A stretch of DNA of 64,000 nucleotides, taken from assembly GCA_963789255.1 (NCBI GenBank), contig CAWBJW010000002.1, positions 1-64,000 on the forward strand, in the 5' to 3' direction. Both the position numbers and the translations under genes were made by a program. A model generated the notes under the pieces. It saw nothing but the letters and a program-made list of their open reading frames with translations, was not told where the DNA came from and did no database searches. Each line of letters opens with the position of its first letter. Within the stretch, counting starts at the first letter, position 1. Below are positions 56,337-64,000 of the stretch, in pieces. The DNA comes from DATARH01 sp963789255. Its GTDB lineage: Bacteria > Pseudomonadota > Alphaproteobacteria > ATCC43930 > CGMCC-115725.

Positions 56337-57231
56337 GTGGTGTTTCGGCCGTCGGCGCAGCTCCGCGCGACGATCCAGCGTACCGCGCCGCCGCTTCTCA
56401 TCATGCTGTCGGTGGCGATCATCGTCCTCGGCAAGGCCGATCAGACCATGTTCGCTTCGCTGCGGACGACGCTGACGGACGATGCGGCCCCAGTGCTCGT
56501 CGCGCTGTCGCGCCCCCTCGGCGCCGCCGCAACACTCGTCGACCGGGCTCGCGGGATCGTCACGATGTACCAGGACAATCTGCGGCTCGAGCAGGAGAAT
56601 AAGCGGCTCTTGCAGTGGCAGCAGGTCGCCCTGAAGCTGTCCGCCGACAACCGGGAGCTGCGCCGCTTGCTGAAAGTCGTGCCGAAAGCCGCGGTCTCCT
56701 ACGTCACCGCCCGCGTCATCGCCAATTCGGGCGGCAGTTACGTGCGCACCGTGATGATCAACGCCGGAACCGATCAGGGCGTTGCGCGCGGTCAGGCGGC
56801 CATTACCGATCGCGGCCTGGTCGGGCGGCTGACCGAGGTCGGACGCCGGGCGGGGCGGGTTCTGCTGATCACCGACCTCAACTCGCGCATCCCGGTCGTC
56901 GTCGAGGGCTCGCACGCCAATGCGGTGCTGGCCGGCGATAATTCCGAGCGCCCTCGGCTGCTCTATGCCAGTGCAGCGGACGGGATCAAAGTCGGCGACC
57001 GCATCGTTACCTCGGGCATAGGCGGGGTGTTTCCGCCGGATTTGCCGGTCGGCGTGGTGGCAGCGCTCGACGGGAACGGACCGCGCGTCGATCCCTATGT
57101 CGAACTGTCGCAGCTCGGACTATGTTCTGATCGTCGATTATGGCCTGTCGGGAGCCTTGCCGGTGCCGGTCGCGACGGGGCCCGGCCGGCGCAGCAAGCC
57201 GGTGGCTGCCAACGAAGCACGCGTGCGCTGA
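56337..57231 (+). CDS. mreC: Rod shape-determining protein MreC (297 aa), one frameshift
   Basis: GTG 56337 or 56340; AGGTGAGAGGAG lies just upstream. A single N-terminal membrane helix (LLIMLSVAIIVLGKA), a coiled coil (TMYQDNLRLEQENKRLLQW) and the beta-barrel domain (VSYVTARVIANSGGSYVRTV; GVFPPDLPVGVV) fit the family. The frame breaks near 57116 (CTCGGAC); without one G it reads QLDYVLIVDYGLSGALPVPV and ends at 57231, directly before mreD. MreC links MreB filaments to PBP2 in the periplasm and is normally essential for rod shape, so a real null mutation is unlikely. Confidence 0.92.
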
Positions 57232-57235
57232 GCCG

Positions 57236-57769
57236 ATGGCACTCAAGGTTTCCAGCATCCCTTCGCTGCCGCGGGTCAATAGCGGCGTCGCCCGGTTGTT
57301 GCCGATCGCGACCACGGTGCTCGCGGCGCTCATCACGATCCTGCCGTTGCGCATCCCGGGCTACGCGGCGCTGACCCCGGCCTTTACCTTGATGGCGGTT
57401 TATCATTGGACGATCTACCGACCCGACCTCTTACCGCCGGTCGGGCTATTTGGTGTCGGCCTTGCCCAGGACCTGCTCGCCGGCGCGCCGGTCGGCATCG
57501 GCGCACTGGTGTTGCTGATCGCGCGTGCCGCAGTACTGCGCTATCGCCGCCACTTCATCAACCGGACCTTCCCCTTCGTATGGACCGGCTTCACGTTGCT
57601 TGGCGCGGCCGCGATGCTTGGCCTGTGGGCGCTGCATTGTGCGCTCGACCTCAGCTTCTTCGATCCGCGTACCACCGTGTTTCGCACGGTGCTGACGATC
57701 GCGATCTTTCCGGTGGCGAGCTTCGCGCTGGGGCGGACCCAGCGCGCGCTGATGGGCGGCGCCGGATGA
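57236..57769 (+). CDS. mreD: Rod shape-determining protein MreD (177 aa)
   Basis: ATG 57236. Five or six hydrophobic segments, including LLPIATTVLAALITILPL, the conserved RPDLLPPVGLFGVGLAQDLLAG block, GIGALVLLIARAAVLRY and a last VLTIAIFPVASFALG helix. Short inner-membrane component of the elongasome. Starts five bases after the corrected mreC stop. Confidence 0.93.
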   Translation: MALKVSSIPSLPRVNSGVARLLPIATTVLAALITILPLRIPGYAALTPAFTLMAVYHWTIYRPDLLPPVGLFGVGLAQDLLAGAPVGIGALVLLIARAAVLRYRRHFINRTFPFVWTGFTLLGAAAMLGLWALHCALDLSFFDPRTTVFRTVLTIAIFPVASFALGRTQRALMGGAG

Positions 57770-57794
57770 CGAGCCCGGGCTAGCCGCTGCGGTC

Positions 57795-59744
57795 ATGCCC
57801 CAGGAAACCCAGCGCCAGAAGCTGTTCACCCGCCGGGCCGCTCTCCTCGCCGGCGGCCAAACGGTGCTCGCGGCCATCCTCGCCGGCAGGCTGTATCAGC
57901 TGCAAATTCTGGAGAAGGACCGGTACACCCTCCTCTCCAATGAGAACCGCATCAATCTGCGGCTGCTTGCTCCGCCGCGCGGGCGCATCTTCGACCGCTT
58001 CGGTGTCGCTCTTGCCGATAACCGGCGGAATTACCAGGTGGTTGTCGTACCCGAGCAGACCGGCGATCTCGATGCGACGCTGACCGCGCTCGGCACCTTG
58101 ATCGAGATCGGCGACGCCGATCGCCACCGTGTATTGCGCGACGCGCGGCGCAGGCACAGCTTTGTCCCGCTGGTGGTGCGCACGAACCTGAGCTGGGACG
58201 AGATGGCGCGGATCGAGGTCGCGGTCCCCGAACTCGCCGGTGTCTCGATCGAACAGGGCATGATCCGGAATTACCCCTACGGGCCGACAACCGCGCATGT
58301 GGTCGGTTATGTCGCCGCGGTAACGGAAAAGGAACTGACCGGCGACCCGCTGCTCGAATTGCCCGATTTCCGGATCGGCAAGAGCGGCATCGAAAAATCC
58401 CAGGATCTGCAGCTGCGCGGGATCGCCGGCACCAGCGAGGTCGAGGTCAATGCCTATGGCCGGGTTGTGCGCGAGATCGCCAACCGACCGGGAACGCCGG
58501 GAGAGGATGTGGGGATCGGGCTCGATATGGCGATGCAGGATTTCGTAACGCGCCGCGTCGCCGCGGAACCCAGCGTCGCCTGCGTGGTGCTCGATGCGGT
58601 GAGCGGCGATGTGCTGGCCCTGGTGTCGAGCCCGAGCTTCGATCCGACGCTGTTCTCGACCGGTCTCACTCCGGCGGTCTGGCACGACCTGTCGACCGAT
58701 CCGCGCGACCCGCTAACCGACAAGGCGGTTGGCGGCCTCTACCCGCCCGGATCGACCTTCAAGCCGATGGTCGCGCTCGCTGCGCTCGAAAGCGGAAGTA
58801 TCACCCCGGATACCGCGATCACCTGCCCTGGCTATCTGAAACTCGGGGACGCCACCTTCCATTGCTGGAAAAAGAGCGGCCACGGGACGCTGCATGTCCG
58901 GGATGCGATCAAACAATCCTGCGACGTTTTCTTCTATGAGACGTCACGGCGCACCGGCATCGATCGGATCGCCGCAATGGCGCGACGCTTCGGTTTTGGC
59001 GCCCCTCTAGGCCTCGATATTCCGGGCGAGCGCGGCGGACTTATTCCGACGCGCGATTGGAAGCTGGCGACGACCGGGGTCGGCTGGCAGCCGGGCGAGA
59101 CCTTGATCGCCGGGATCGGCCAGGGTGCGGTGCTGGCGACGCCCTTGCAGATGACGACCATGGTGGCGCGCCTCGTCAGCGGTCGCGCGGTCGTCCCGCA
59201 TCTGGTGCGCGGCAATGGCCGCCCGCAGCCGGGCGACGATCAGCCTCCTCCCGGGTTTTCGTCGCTCGACGTCGGCACGCGCAGCCTCGCCCTCGTGCTC
59301 GACGGGATGAACGCGGTAGTGAACGAGCAGGGGGGAACCGCCTATGCCGCGCGCATCACCGATCCCGCCCTGGCAATGGGAGGGAAATCCGGGACCTCGC
59401 AGGTACGGCGCATCACCCAATACGAGCGCGACCACGGCTTGCGCAAGGTCGCCGACATCCCGTGGAAAGAGCGCGACCACGCGCTGTTCGTGGCTTTCGC
59501 ACCGGTCGGCGCGCCGCGCTACATCTGCGGCGTCGTCGTCGAGCATGGCGGCGTGACGGGGGGCGGCGGATCGGCGGTGGCGGCGCCGATCTGCCGCGAC
59601 GTGCTGATTGAGGTGCAGCGGCGCGATCCGGCGCGGCGGATACCGCAGCCCAGTTCGGTGGCCCAGGCCGCGCCCCCCGCGACGCCGGTGATGGCACCAA
59701 CTCCGGCCGGATCGCTGGCGGGCGGCGCCCCGGACCGCGGGTAG
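57795..59744 (+). CDS. mrdA: Penicillin-binding protein 2 (peptidoglycan transpeptidase)
   Basis: 649 residues. N-terminal anchor helix (LLAGGQTVLAAILAG), dimerisation domain with PPRGRIFDRFGVALADN and FVPLVVRTNLSWDEMARIE, and transpeptidase domain: active-site Ser320 in PPGSTFKPMV, the SxN-type motif in IKQSCDVFFYE (SCD in place of SxN), and KSGTS in MGGKSGTSQV. Cross-links peptidoglycan during lateral elongation with RodA. A proline/alanine-rich tail follows. Co-transcribed in the rod operon. Confidence 0.95.
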   Translation: MPQETQRQKLFTRRAALLAGGQTVLAAILAGRLYQLQILEKDRYTLLSNENRINLRLLAPPRGRIFDRFGVALADNRRNYQVVVVPEQTGDLDATLTALGTLIEIGDADRHRVLRDARRRHSFVPLVVRTNLSWDEMARIEVAVPELAGVSIEQGMIRNYPYGPTTAHVVGYVAAVTEKELTGDPLLELPDFRIGKSGIEKSQDLQLRGIAGTSEVEVNAYGRVVREIANRPGTPGEDVGIGLDMAMQDFVTRRVAAEPSVACVVLDAVSGDVLALVSSPSFDPTLFSTGLTPAVWHDLSTDPRDPLTDKAVGGLYPPGSTFKPMVALAALESGSITPDTAITCPGYLKLGDATFHCWKKSGHGTLHVRDAIKQSCDVFFYETSRRTGIDRIAAMARRFGFGAPLGLDIPGERGGLIPTRDWKLATTGVGWQPGETLIAGIGQGAVLATPLQMTTMVARLVSGRAVVPHLVRGNGRPQPGDDQPPPGFSSLDVGTRSLALVLDGMNAVVNEQGGTAYAARITDPALAMGGKSGTSQVRRITQYERDHGLRKVADIPWKERDHALFVAFAPVGAPRYICGVVVEHGGVTGGGGSAVAAPICRDVLIEVQRRDPARRIPQPSSVAQAAPPATPVMAPTPAGSLAGGAPDRG

Positions 59745-59747
59745 AAG

Positions 59748-60902
59748 ATGACGAGCCTTGCCCCCGACATCGGCCGGCGCGAGCTAACCCTCGCGGATAA
59801 GATCCGCGGGATCCAGTGGGGGTTGGTGCTGCTGATCGCGACGATCTCGGGCATCGGTTTCGCCATGCTGTACTCGGCGGCCGACGGCAGTTGGCAGCCT
59901 TGGGCGTCGCGCCAGATGAGCCGTTTTGTGATTGCTCTGGTGCCGATGATCGCGGCAGGGCTGATCGATGTGCGGTACTGGTTCCGCAGCGCCTATTGGA
60001 TCTACGGCGTCGCGCTGCTGCTGGTCGTTGCTGTCGACCTGCGCGGCATCGCGGGCCTGGGAGCGCAGCGCTGGATCGATCTCGGCTTTCTTCAACTCCA
60101 GCCCTCCGAGGTCATGAAAATCGCACTGGTGCTGGCGCTGGCCCGCTATTTTCACAGCGTGTCGACCGAAAATGCCGCGCGGCTCAGCTATCTGGTAGCG
60201 CCGGTCCTGATGATCGTTGTTCCGACCGCGCTCGTGTTGAAACAGCCGGATCTCGGCACCGCGATGATGCTGCTTGCGACCGGCATCGTTCTGCTCTTCC
60301 TCGGCGGCGTTCGTCTGTGGGTATTCGGGGCGGGAGCGCTGGCCGCGGGCGCGGCGGCGCCGCTCGCCTGGTCGCTGTTGCGCGATTACCAGAAAATCCG
60401 GCTCTACACGTTTCTCCACCCGAACCGCGACCCGCTCGGCGCTGGCTATCACATCCTGCAATCGAAGATCGCGCTCGGCTCGGGCGGTCTGTTCGGCAAG
60501 GGCTTCCTGTTCGGCACGCAAAGCCATCTCAGCTTCCTGCCGGAGAAGCAGACCGACTTCATCTTCACGATGATCGCCGAGGAGTTCGGGCTGGTCGGCG
60601 GGCTGGCGCTGCTGGCGCTCTATATCCTGGTGATCGGCTATGCCTTCGCGATTGCCTTGCGCAGCCGCAGCGAGTTTGGGCGGCTGCTCGGCCTCGGGAT
60701 CGCCGTCAATTTCTTTCTGTACGCGTTCATCAATGTGGCGATGGTGACGGGTCTGATCCCGGTGGTCGGGGTGCCGTTGCCGCTGATCTCCTATGGCGGA
60801 ACCGCCATGGTCACGACAATGTTGGGATTTGGCCTGTTGATGAATGTCGGCATCCACCGCGACGTGCTCATCAGCCGGCGCGGCGAAAGCCGGCTCGGCT
60901 GA
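59748..60902 (+). CDS. rodA: Rod shape-determining protein RodA (SEDS glycosyltransferase)
   Basis: 384 residues with about ten membrane segments. Hallmarks are FLQLQPSEVMKIALVLALARY (SEDS catalytic loop region), KQPDLGTAMMLL, GLFGKGFLFGTQSHLSFLPEKQTDFIF, and the C-terminal VGVPLPLISYGGTAMVTTMLGFGLLMNV. The Asp in PEKQTDFIF is typical. It polymerises lipid II; partner of PBP2. Starts three bases after the mrdA stop. Confidence 0.96.
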   Translation: MTSLAPDIGRRELTLADKIRGIQWGLVLLIATISGIGFAMLYSAADGSWQPWASRQMSRFVIALVPMIAAGLIDVRYWFRSAYWIYGVALLLVVAVDLRGIAGLGAQRWIDLGFLQLQPSEVMKIALVLALARYFHSVSTENAARLSYLVAPVLMIVVPTALVLKQPDLGTAMMLLATGIVLLFLGGVRLWVFGAGALAAGAAAPLAWSLLRDYQKIRLYTFLHPNRDPLGAGYHILQSKIALGSGGLFGKGFLFGTQSHLSFLPEKQTDFIFTMIAEEFGLVGGLALLALYILVIGYAFAIALRSRSEFGRLLGLGIAVNFFLYAFINVAMVTGLIPVVGVPLPLISYGGTAMVTTMLGFGLLMNVGIHRDVLISRRGESRLG

Positions 60903-60961
60903 TCGCGCCGGTTGCGCATAACACGAGCGCGCGGGTATTCGGGTCCGATCAAGGAGAAGCG

Positions 60962-61570
60962 ATGGCCGAGAAGCAAGCGCCAGAGCCCGGTCGCCGGCTG
61001 CACGTGACGGTGCTTCTCGTCGCCTCGCGCCGCGCGCTCGACAACGCGCTGAGCGAGCTCGGCTTCGCCGAGGACGACGACCGTGTCATCGAGCACGACG
61101 GGCGCCTCGCCTTTTTGACCTGCACGCACGAGGAAGATTGCGACGACCTGTTCGCGCTGATCACCGAGTTGTCGGCGCGCAGCGAAAGCTGGGAACTGCA
61201 ATCGCGCATCGACACCGAGGCGGGCCGCGCGGTTTATCAGTCGCTGGCGCGCCACCGTCCGGTGGAAGCGATCGATTCCGCGGTCGATGAGGATGTCGAG
61301 CCCGACGCGGGCGAGCCTGCCGCACTCGATGCCGAAACCGCCGAAGGCTTGCAGGCCCTGAAAAAGCTGTTGCGGCGCGTCGAGCCGGCCGAGGTCTTCG
61401 CGACGATCCGGCCGGGCCGCGAGGGGCGCGCCACCGCGCGAATCCTGCGCCGCGGCACGCGCCGGCTGCTCGCCGCGGCAACCGCCTCGGATGAGGCGAC
61501 GTTGCGCGGTGTGCTGCGCGAGATTCTACCCAATGTTATGCTCGACGTCGCGATGAAGCCGCCAGGGTGA
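60962..61570 (+). CDS. Hypothetical protein (202 aa)
   Basis: ATG 60962 with AAGGAGA upstream. Starts MAEKQAPEPGRRLHVTVLLV; the rest is acidic in the middle and helical at the end (GLQALKKLLRRVEPAEVFAT, RRGTRRLLAAATASDEATLR). No signal peptide and no recognised motif. It lies 59 bases after rodA on the same strand and could be part of the operon. Function unknown. Confidence 0.7.
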   Translation: MAEKQAPEPGRRLHVTVLLVASRRALDNALSELGFAEDDDRVIEHDGRLAFLTCTHEEDCDDLFALITELSARSESWELQSRIDTEAGRAVYQSLARHRPVEAIDSAVDEDVEPDAGEPAALDAETAEGLQALKKLLRRVEPAEVFATIRPGREGRATARILRRGTRRLLAAATASDEATLRGVLREILPNVMLDVAMKPPG

Positions 61571-61682
61571 GCCCCCGGCTTGATCCACTGCGGGATTGCC
61601 CGCGATAGTTTGTCGGGCTTGCCGCGACGGCCGGTTTGGCGCGAAACTTGCGCAGTCAACGATGCCTAAGGGAGGCCAAACC

Positions 61683-62921
61683 ATGCTGTCACGTCGCGCT
61701 CTCGTCATCAATCTGCCGGCCGCCGCCCTTGCGGCGAGTTACGCGGGCCGCGCCTTCGCCGCCGACAAGACCGTCTCGGTCGGAATGGACCTGTCCTTGA
61801 CCGGCGCCGATGCCAGCGATGCCACGCTGGTCAAGGACGGTGCGATGCTTGCTTTCGACCAGGCGAATGCCAAGGGCGGCGTCGGCGGCTACAAAATCAA
61901 TGTCGTCATACTCGACGACGGCACCGCGACCGCCGGCCAGTACGATCCGGCGCAGGGGGCGACCAACGCCCGCAAGATGGTCGCCGACGACAGTGTCGTC
62001 GCGGCGATCGGGCCGCAGATGAGCGGTGTCGGCAAGGCCATGGCGCCGATCCTGAGCCAGGGCGGTCTGGCGACGATCACCCCGTCCTCGACCAATCCCG
62101 ACATTACCGATCCGAAATTTGCCGCGCAGTTCATGCCCGGCGGCAAGCCGATCTACTTCCGCACGGTGACGACCGACGCCTTTCAGGGCCCCAACATGGC
62201 GAATTTCTTCGCCGACCGGCTGCACACCAAATCGGTCTACATCCTCGACGACAGCGGCGCCTATGGGGTCGGCATCGCCAACGCCTTCGAGGCGGAGGCG
62301 AAAAAACGCGGAATCAAGGTGCTCGGCCACGACCAGCTCGACCCGAAAGAGGCGGACTACACGACGGTCATGACGAAAATCAAAGGCTTGAACCCCGACA
62401 GCCTCTACTACGGCGGGGTGGCGCAGGCCGGTGTCAAGGTTGTCAAGGAGTCCTACAGCATTCTCGGAACCAAGATCGTCCGCGGCGGCGGCGATGGCAC
62501 CTACGGGGCTGAGATCTTGAAAGGTGCCGGGTTCCCGGCGGCCCAGGGCTGGTACGCGACGATCGCCGCGCCGAACATCGTAACAAATCCGGCAGCCGAG
62601 AGTTTCGTCAAGGAATTCAATAAGAAATATGGCCAGCAGCCGGAAAACTACTCGATCACGGCCTATGATGGCGCCCTCGTCATCCTCGACGCGATCAAGC
62701 GCGTTGCCGCTTCGGGCAAACCGGTCAATCGCGCCAATGTGCGCGACGCCATCCAGACCGGCCAGGTCAAGACCATCCAGGGCGTCGTCAGCTTCGACAA
62801 GAACGGCGACATCAAGAACCGCATCGTCAGCGTCTTCGAGATTGAAAAGAACGACAAATTTCCCCTCGACGACGTTCTTCACCAATACAAATACATCGGC
62901 GTGGCGCCGCAAAGCGCGTGA
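61683..62921 (+). CDS. ABC transporter substrate-binding protein, branched-chain amino-acid type (412 aa)
   Basis: ATG 61683 with AGGGAGG upstream. The N-terminus MLSRRALVINLPAAALAASY, then AGRAFA|ADK, is a typical export signal. The mature protein is a Leu/Ile/Val-binding-like periplasmic binding protein: VSVGMDLSLTGADASD, QYDPAQGATNARKMVADDSV, GGLATITPSSTNPDI, and KSVYILDDSGAYGVGIAN. The adjacent permease and a possible second permease support an ABC importer. The ligand cannot be fixed from the sequence; a branched-chain or other small amino acid is typical. Confidence 0.9.
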   Translation: MLSRRALVINLPAAALAASYAGRAFAADKTVSVGMDLSLTGADASDATLVKDGAMLAFDQANAKGGVGGYKINVVILDDGTATAGQYDPAQGATNARKMVADDSVVAAIGPQMSGVGKAMAPILSQGGLATITPSSTNPDITDPKFAAQFMPGGKPIYFRTVTTDAFQGPNMANFFADRLHTKSVYILDDSGAYGVGIANAFEAEAKKRGIKVLGHDQLDPKEADYTTVMTKIKGLNPDSLYYGGVAQAGVKVVKESYSILGTKIVRGGGDGTYGAEILKGAGFPAAQGWYATIAAPNIVTNPAAESFVKEFNKKYGQQPENYSITAYDGALVILDAIKRVAASGKPVNRANVRDAIQTGQVKTIQGVVSFDKNGDIKNRIVSVFEIEKNDKFPLDDVLHQYKYIGVAPQSA

Positions 62922-62996
62922 GGGCGAGAGGCGCGATGCCGTGCTGATGGCCGGGTTCACCGCCGTTTTTGCCGTGGCCGGCGCGAGGTCGCGGCG

Positions 62997-63929
62997 ATGA
63001 GCATGGGGTCGGTCCTCCTTCAGCAATTGATCAACGGGTTGAGCCTCGGCGCCCTCTACGCGCTCCTGGCGCTGGGGTTCACCCTGGTCTACGGCATTCT
63101 GGAACTGATAAATTTTGCCCATTTCAACGTGTTCATGATGGGCTCTTTCGTTGGCATGTGGGCGCTTCAGACTGTTCGGATTGTCTGGACAGAGCGTGGT
63201 GTTGAGCGGCTTCGCGCTGTTCGGCGTGCTCGCCTTCGCCTTCATCGCGACAATGCTGTCCGCCGGCCTGCTCGGCGTCGCCATCGAGCGCATCGCATTG
63301 CGCCCGTTGCGCGGGATCCCAGGCACCACCGGGATGATCACGACGATCGGCGTGTCCTACATCCTCTTCAATATCGTGCTGCTCACCGTCGGCGCCGAGT
63401 TCGCAGAATTATCCGAACCCGATGCCGACGGTACAATGGCAGATCGGCGGCGCCGTTCTCGACCTGCGCGAGGTGTTGATCTGGGGCATCGCATTGCTGT
63501 TGATGACAGCGCTTCACCTCTTCGTCACCCGCACCCGCCTCGGCAAGGCGATGCGGGCCACCGCGCAGGACAGCGAGGCGGCGCGGATGATGGGCGTCGA
63601 TGTCGACCGGGTGATCGTAACCGCCTTCTTCCTGGGATCGGCCCTGGCGGGCGCGGCGGCACTGATCTTTGGCCTCTACTACAACTACACGAGTTTCATC
63701 ATCGGCTATACCGCAGGGCTGCGGGCCTTCACGGCGGCGGTTTTGGGGGAAATCGGCAGCGTCACCGGCGCGATGGTCGGCGGCATCATCATCGGACTGA
63801 TCGAGGCCTTGGGGGGTCGAGCTGATCGCGGTGCGCTGGACCGATGTGATCATCTTCTCGATCCTTGTTCTCGTGCTGGTGTTCGTGCCTTCCGGCCTGC
63901 TCGGCCGCGCGACGCCGACAAAATCCTGA
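62997..63929 (+). CDS. livH: Branched-chain amino-acid ABC permease LivH-like (about 309 aa), three frameshifts
   Basis: Starts ATG 62997 (MSMGSVLLQQLINGLSLGAL). Four frames are needed. The breaks are near 63177 (after ALQT), near 63395-63410 (after GAEF) and in a run of six G near 63808-63813 (after IEAL). Repaired, the protein reads ALYALLALGFTLVYGILELINFAHF, GLLGVAIERIALRPLRG, VLIWGIALLLMTALHLFVTR, DSEAARMMGVDVDRVI and ends VLVLVFVPSGLLGRATPTKS, the LivH layout with total length equal to the family. Inner-membrane part of the importer with the binding protein upstream. Confidence 0.87.
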
Positions 63930-63942
63930 CCGGCGCGGCTCG

Positions 63943-64000
63943 GTGACCGATCGGGTGGAGGTGGAGGCGGGCGTCGTCGCCGCGCCGGCCCGGGGGGCGT
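63943..64000 (+). CDS. Possible start of a second permease (LivM-like), cut by the window end
   Basis: GTG 63943 opens a frame (VTDRVEVEAGVVAAPARGA) that stays open to the end. Position directly after livH suggests livM, but the visible residues have no hallmark. Confidence 0.3.
   Translation, partial: MTDRVEVEAGVVAAPARGA

Overview
The window is GC-rich alphaproteobacterial chromosome. Supporting signs are the rRNA operon order 16S, tRNA-Ile, tRNA-Ala, 23S, 5S, tRNA-fMet, a RegB/RegA-type redox two-component pair, DUF4169 beside a ribbon-helix-helix gene, and an mreBCD-mrdA-rodA block. A Rhodospirillales-like lineage is plausible but is only an inference.

Layout. 1-2.84 kb: the end of a caspase-family protein, then a large lipoprotein. 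2.85-26.7 kb: a degraded integrative element. Its left edge is a truncated integrase. Next come two DUF736 genes, an AT-rich membrane protein gene, a maintenance module on the minus strand (ParB, small conserved genes, a methyltransferase-helicase of the strawberry-notch type, a Toprim protein, a DUF2493 protein), an IS21-family insertion with a clear 7-bp target duplication, a group II intron whose maturase is split by another fragment, an integrase remnant, and an intact tyrosine integrase beside tRNA-fMet. No relaxase or type IV secretion genes are visible, so it looks like a non-mobile relic. Three genes of the module share a structured-looking leader.

26.8-33.4 kb: a full rRNA operon on the minus strand. 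The 23S gene carries two intervening sequences, one encoding an S23-type four-helix-bundle protein, and the spacers are full of palindromes, including a 59-bp tandem repeat between 23S and 5S.

33.8-64 kb: ordinary chromosome. It holds ribokinase, an M20 peptidase, cobT, an ABC-2 exporter, RegBA, a P-type proton-pump-like ATPase, Hsp20, a catabolic cluster (LigB and VOC ring-cleavage-type enzymes, MmgE/PrpD, acyl-CoA dehydrogenase, EamA transporter), a response regulator divergent from an ECF-like sigma factor, a macrodomain protein, the rod-shape operon mreB-mreC-mreD-mrdA-rodA, and the start of a branched-chain amino-acid type ABC operon.

A point affecting the whole annotation: at least thirteen sites need a one-base (or equivalent) correction to restore a full-length protein. 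They occur in normally essential genes (mreC) and in mobile genes alike, and several lie in homopolymers. Indel errors in the underlying assembly are the simplest explanation, so I give these genes their full span and mark the break.
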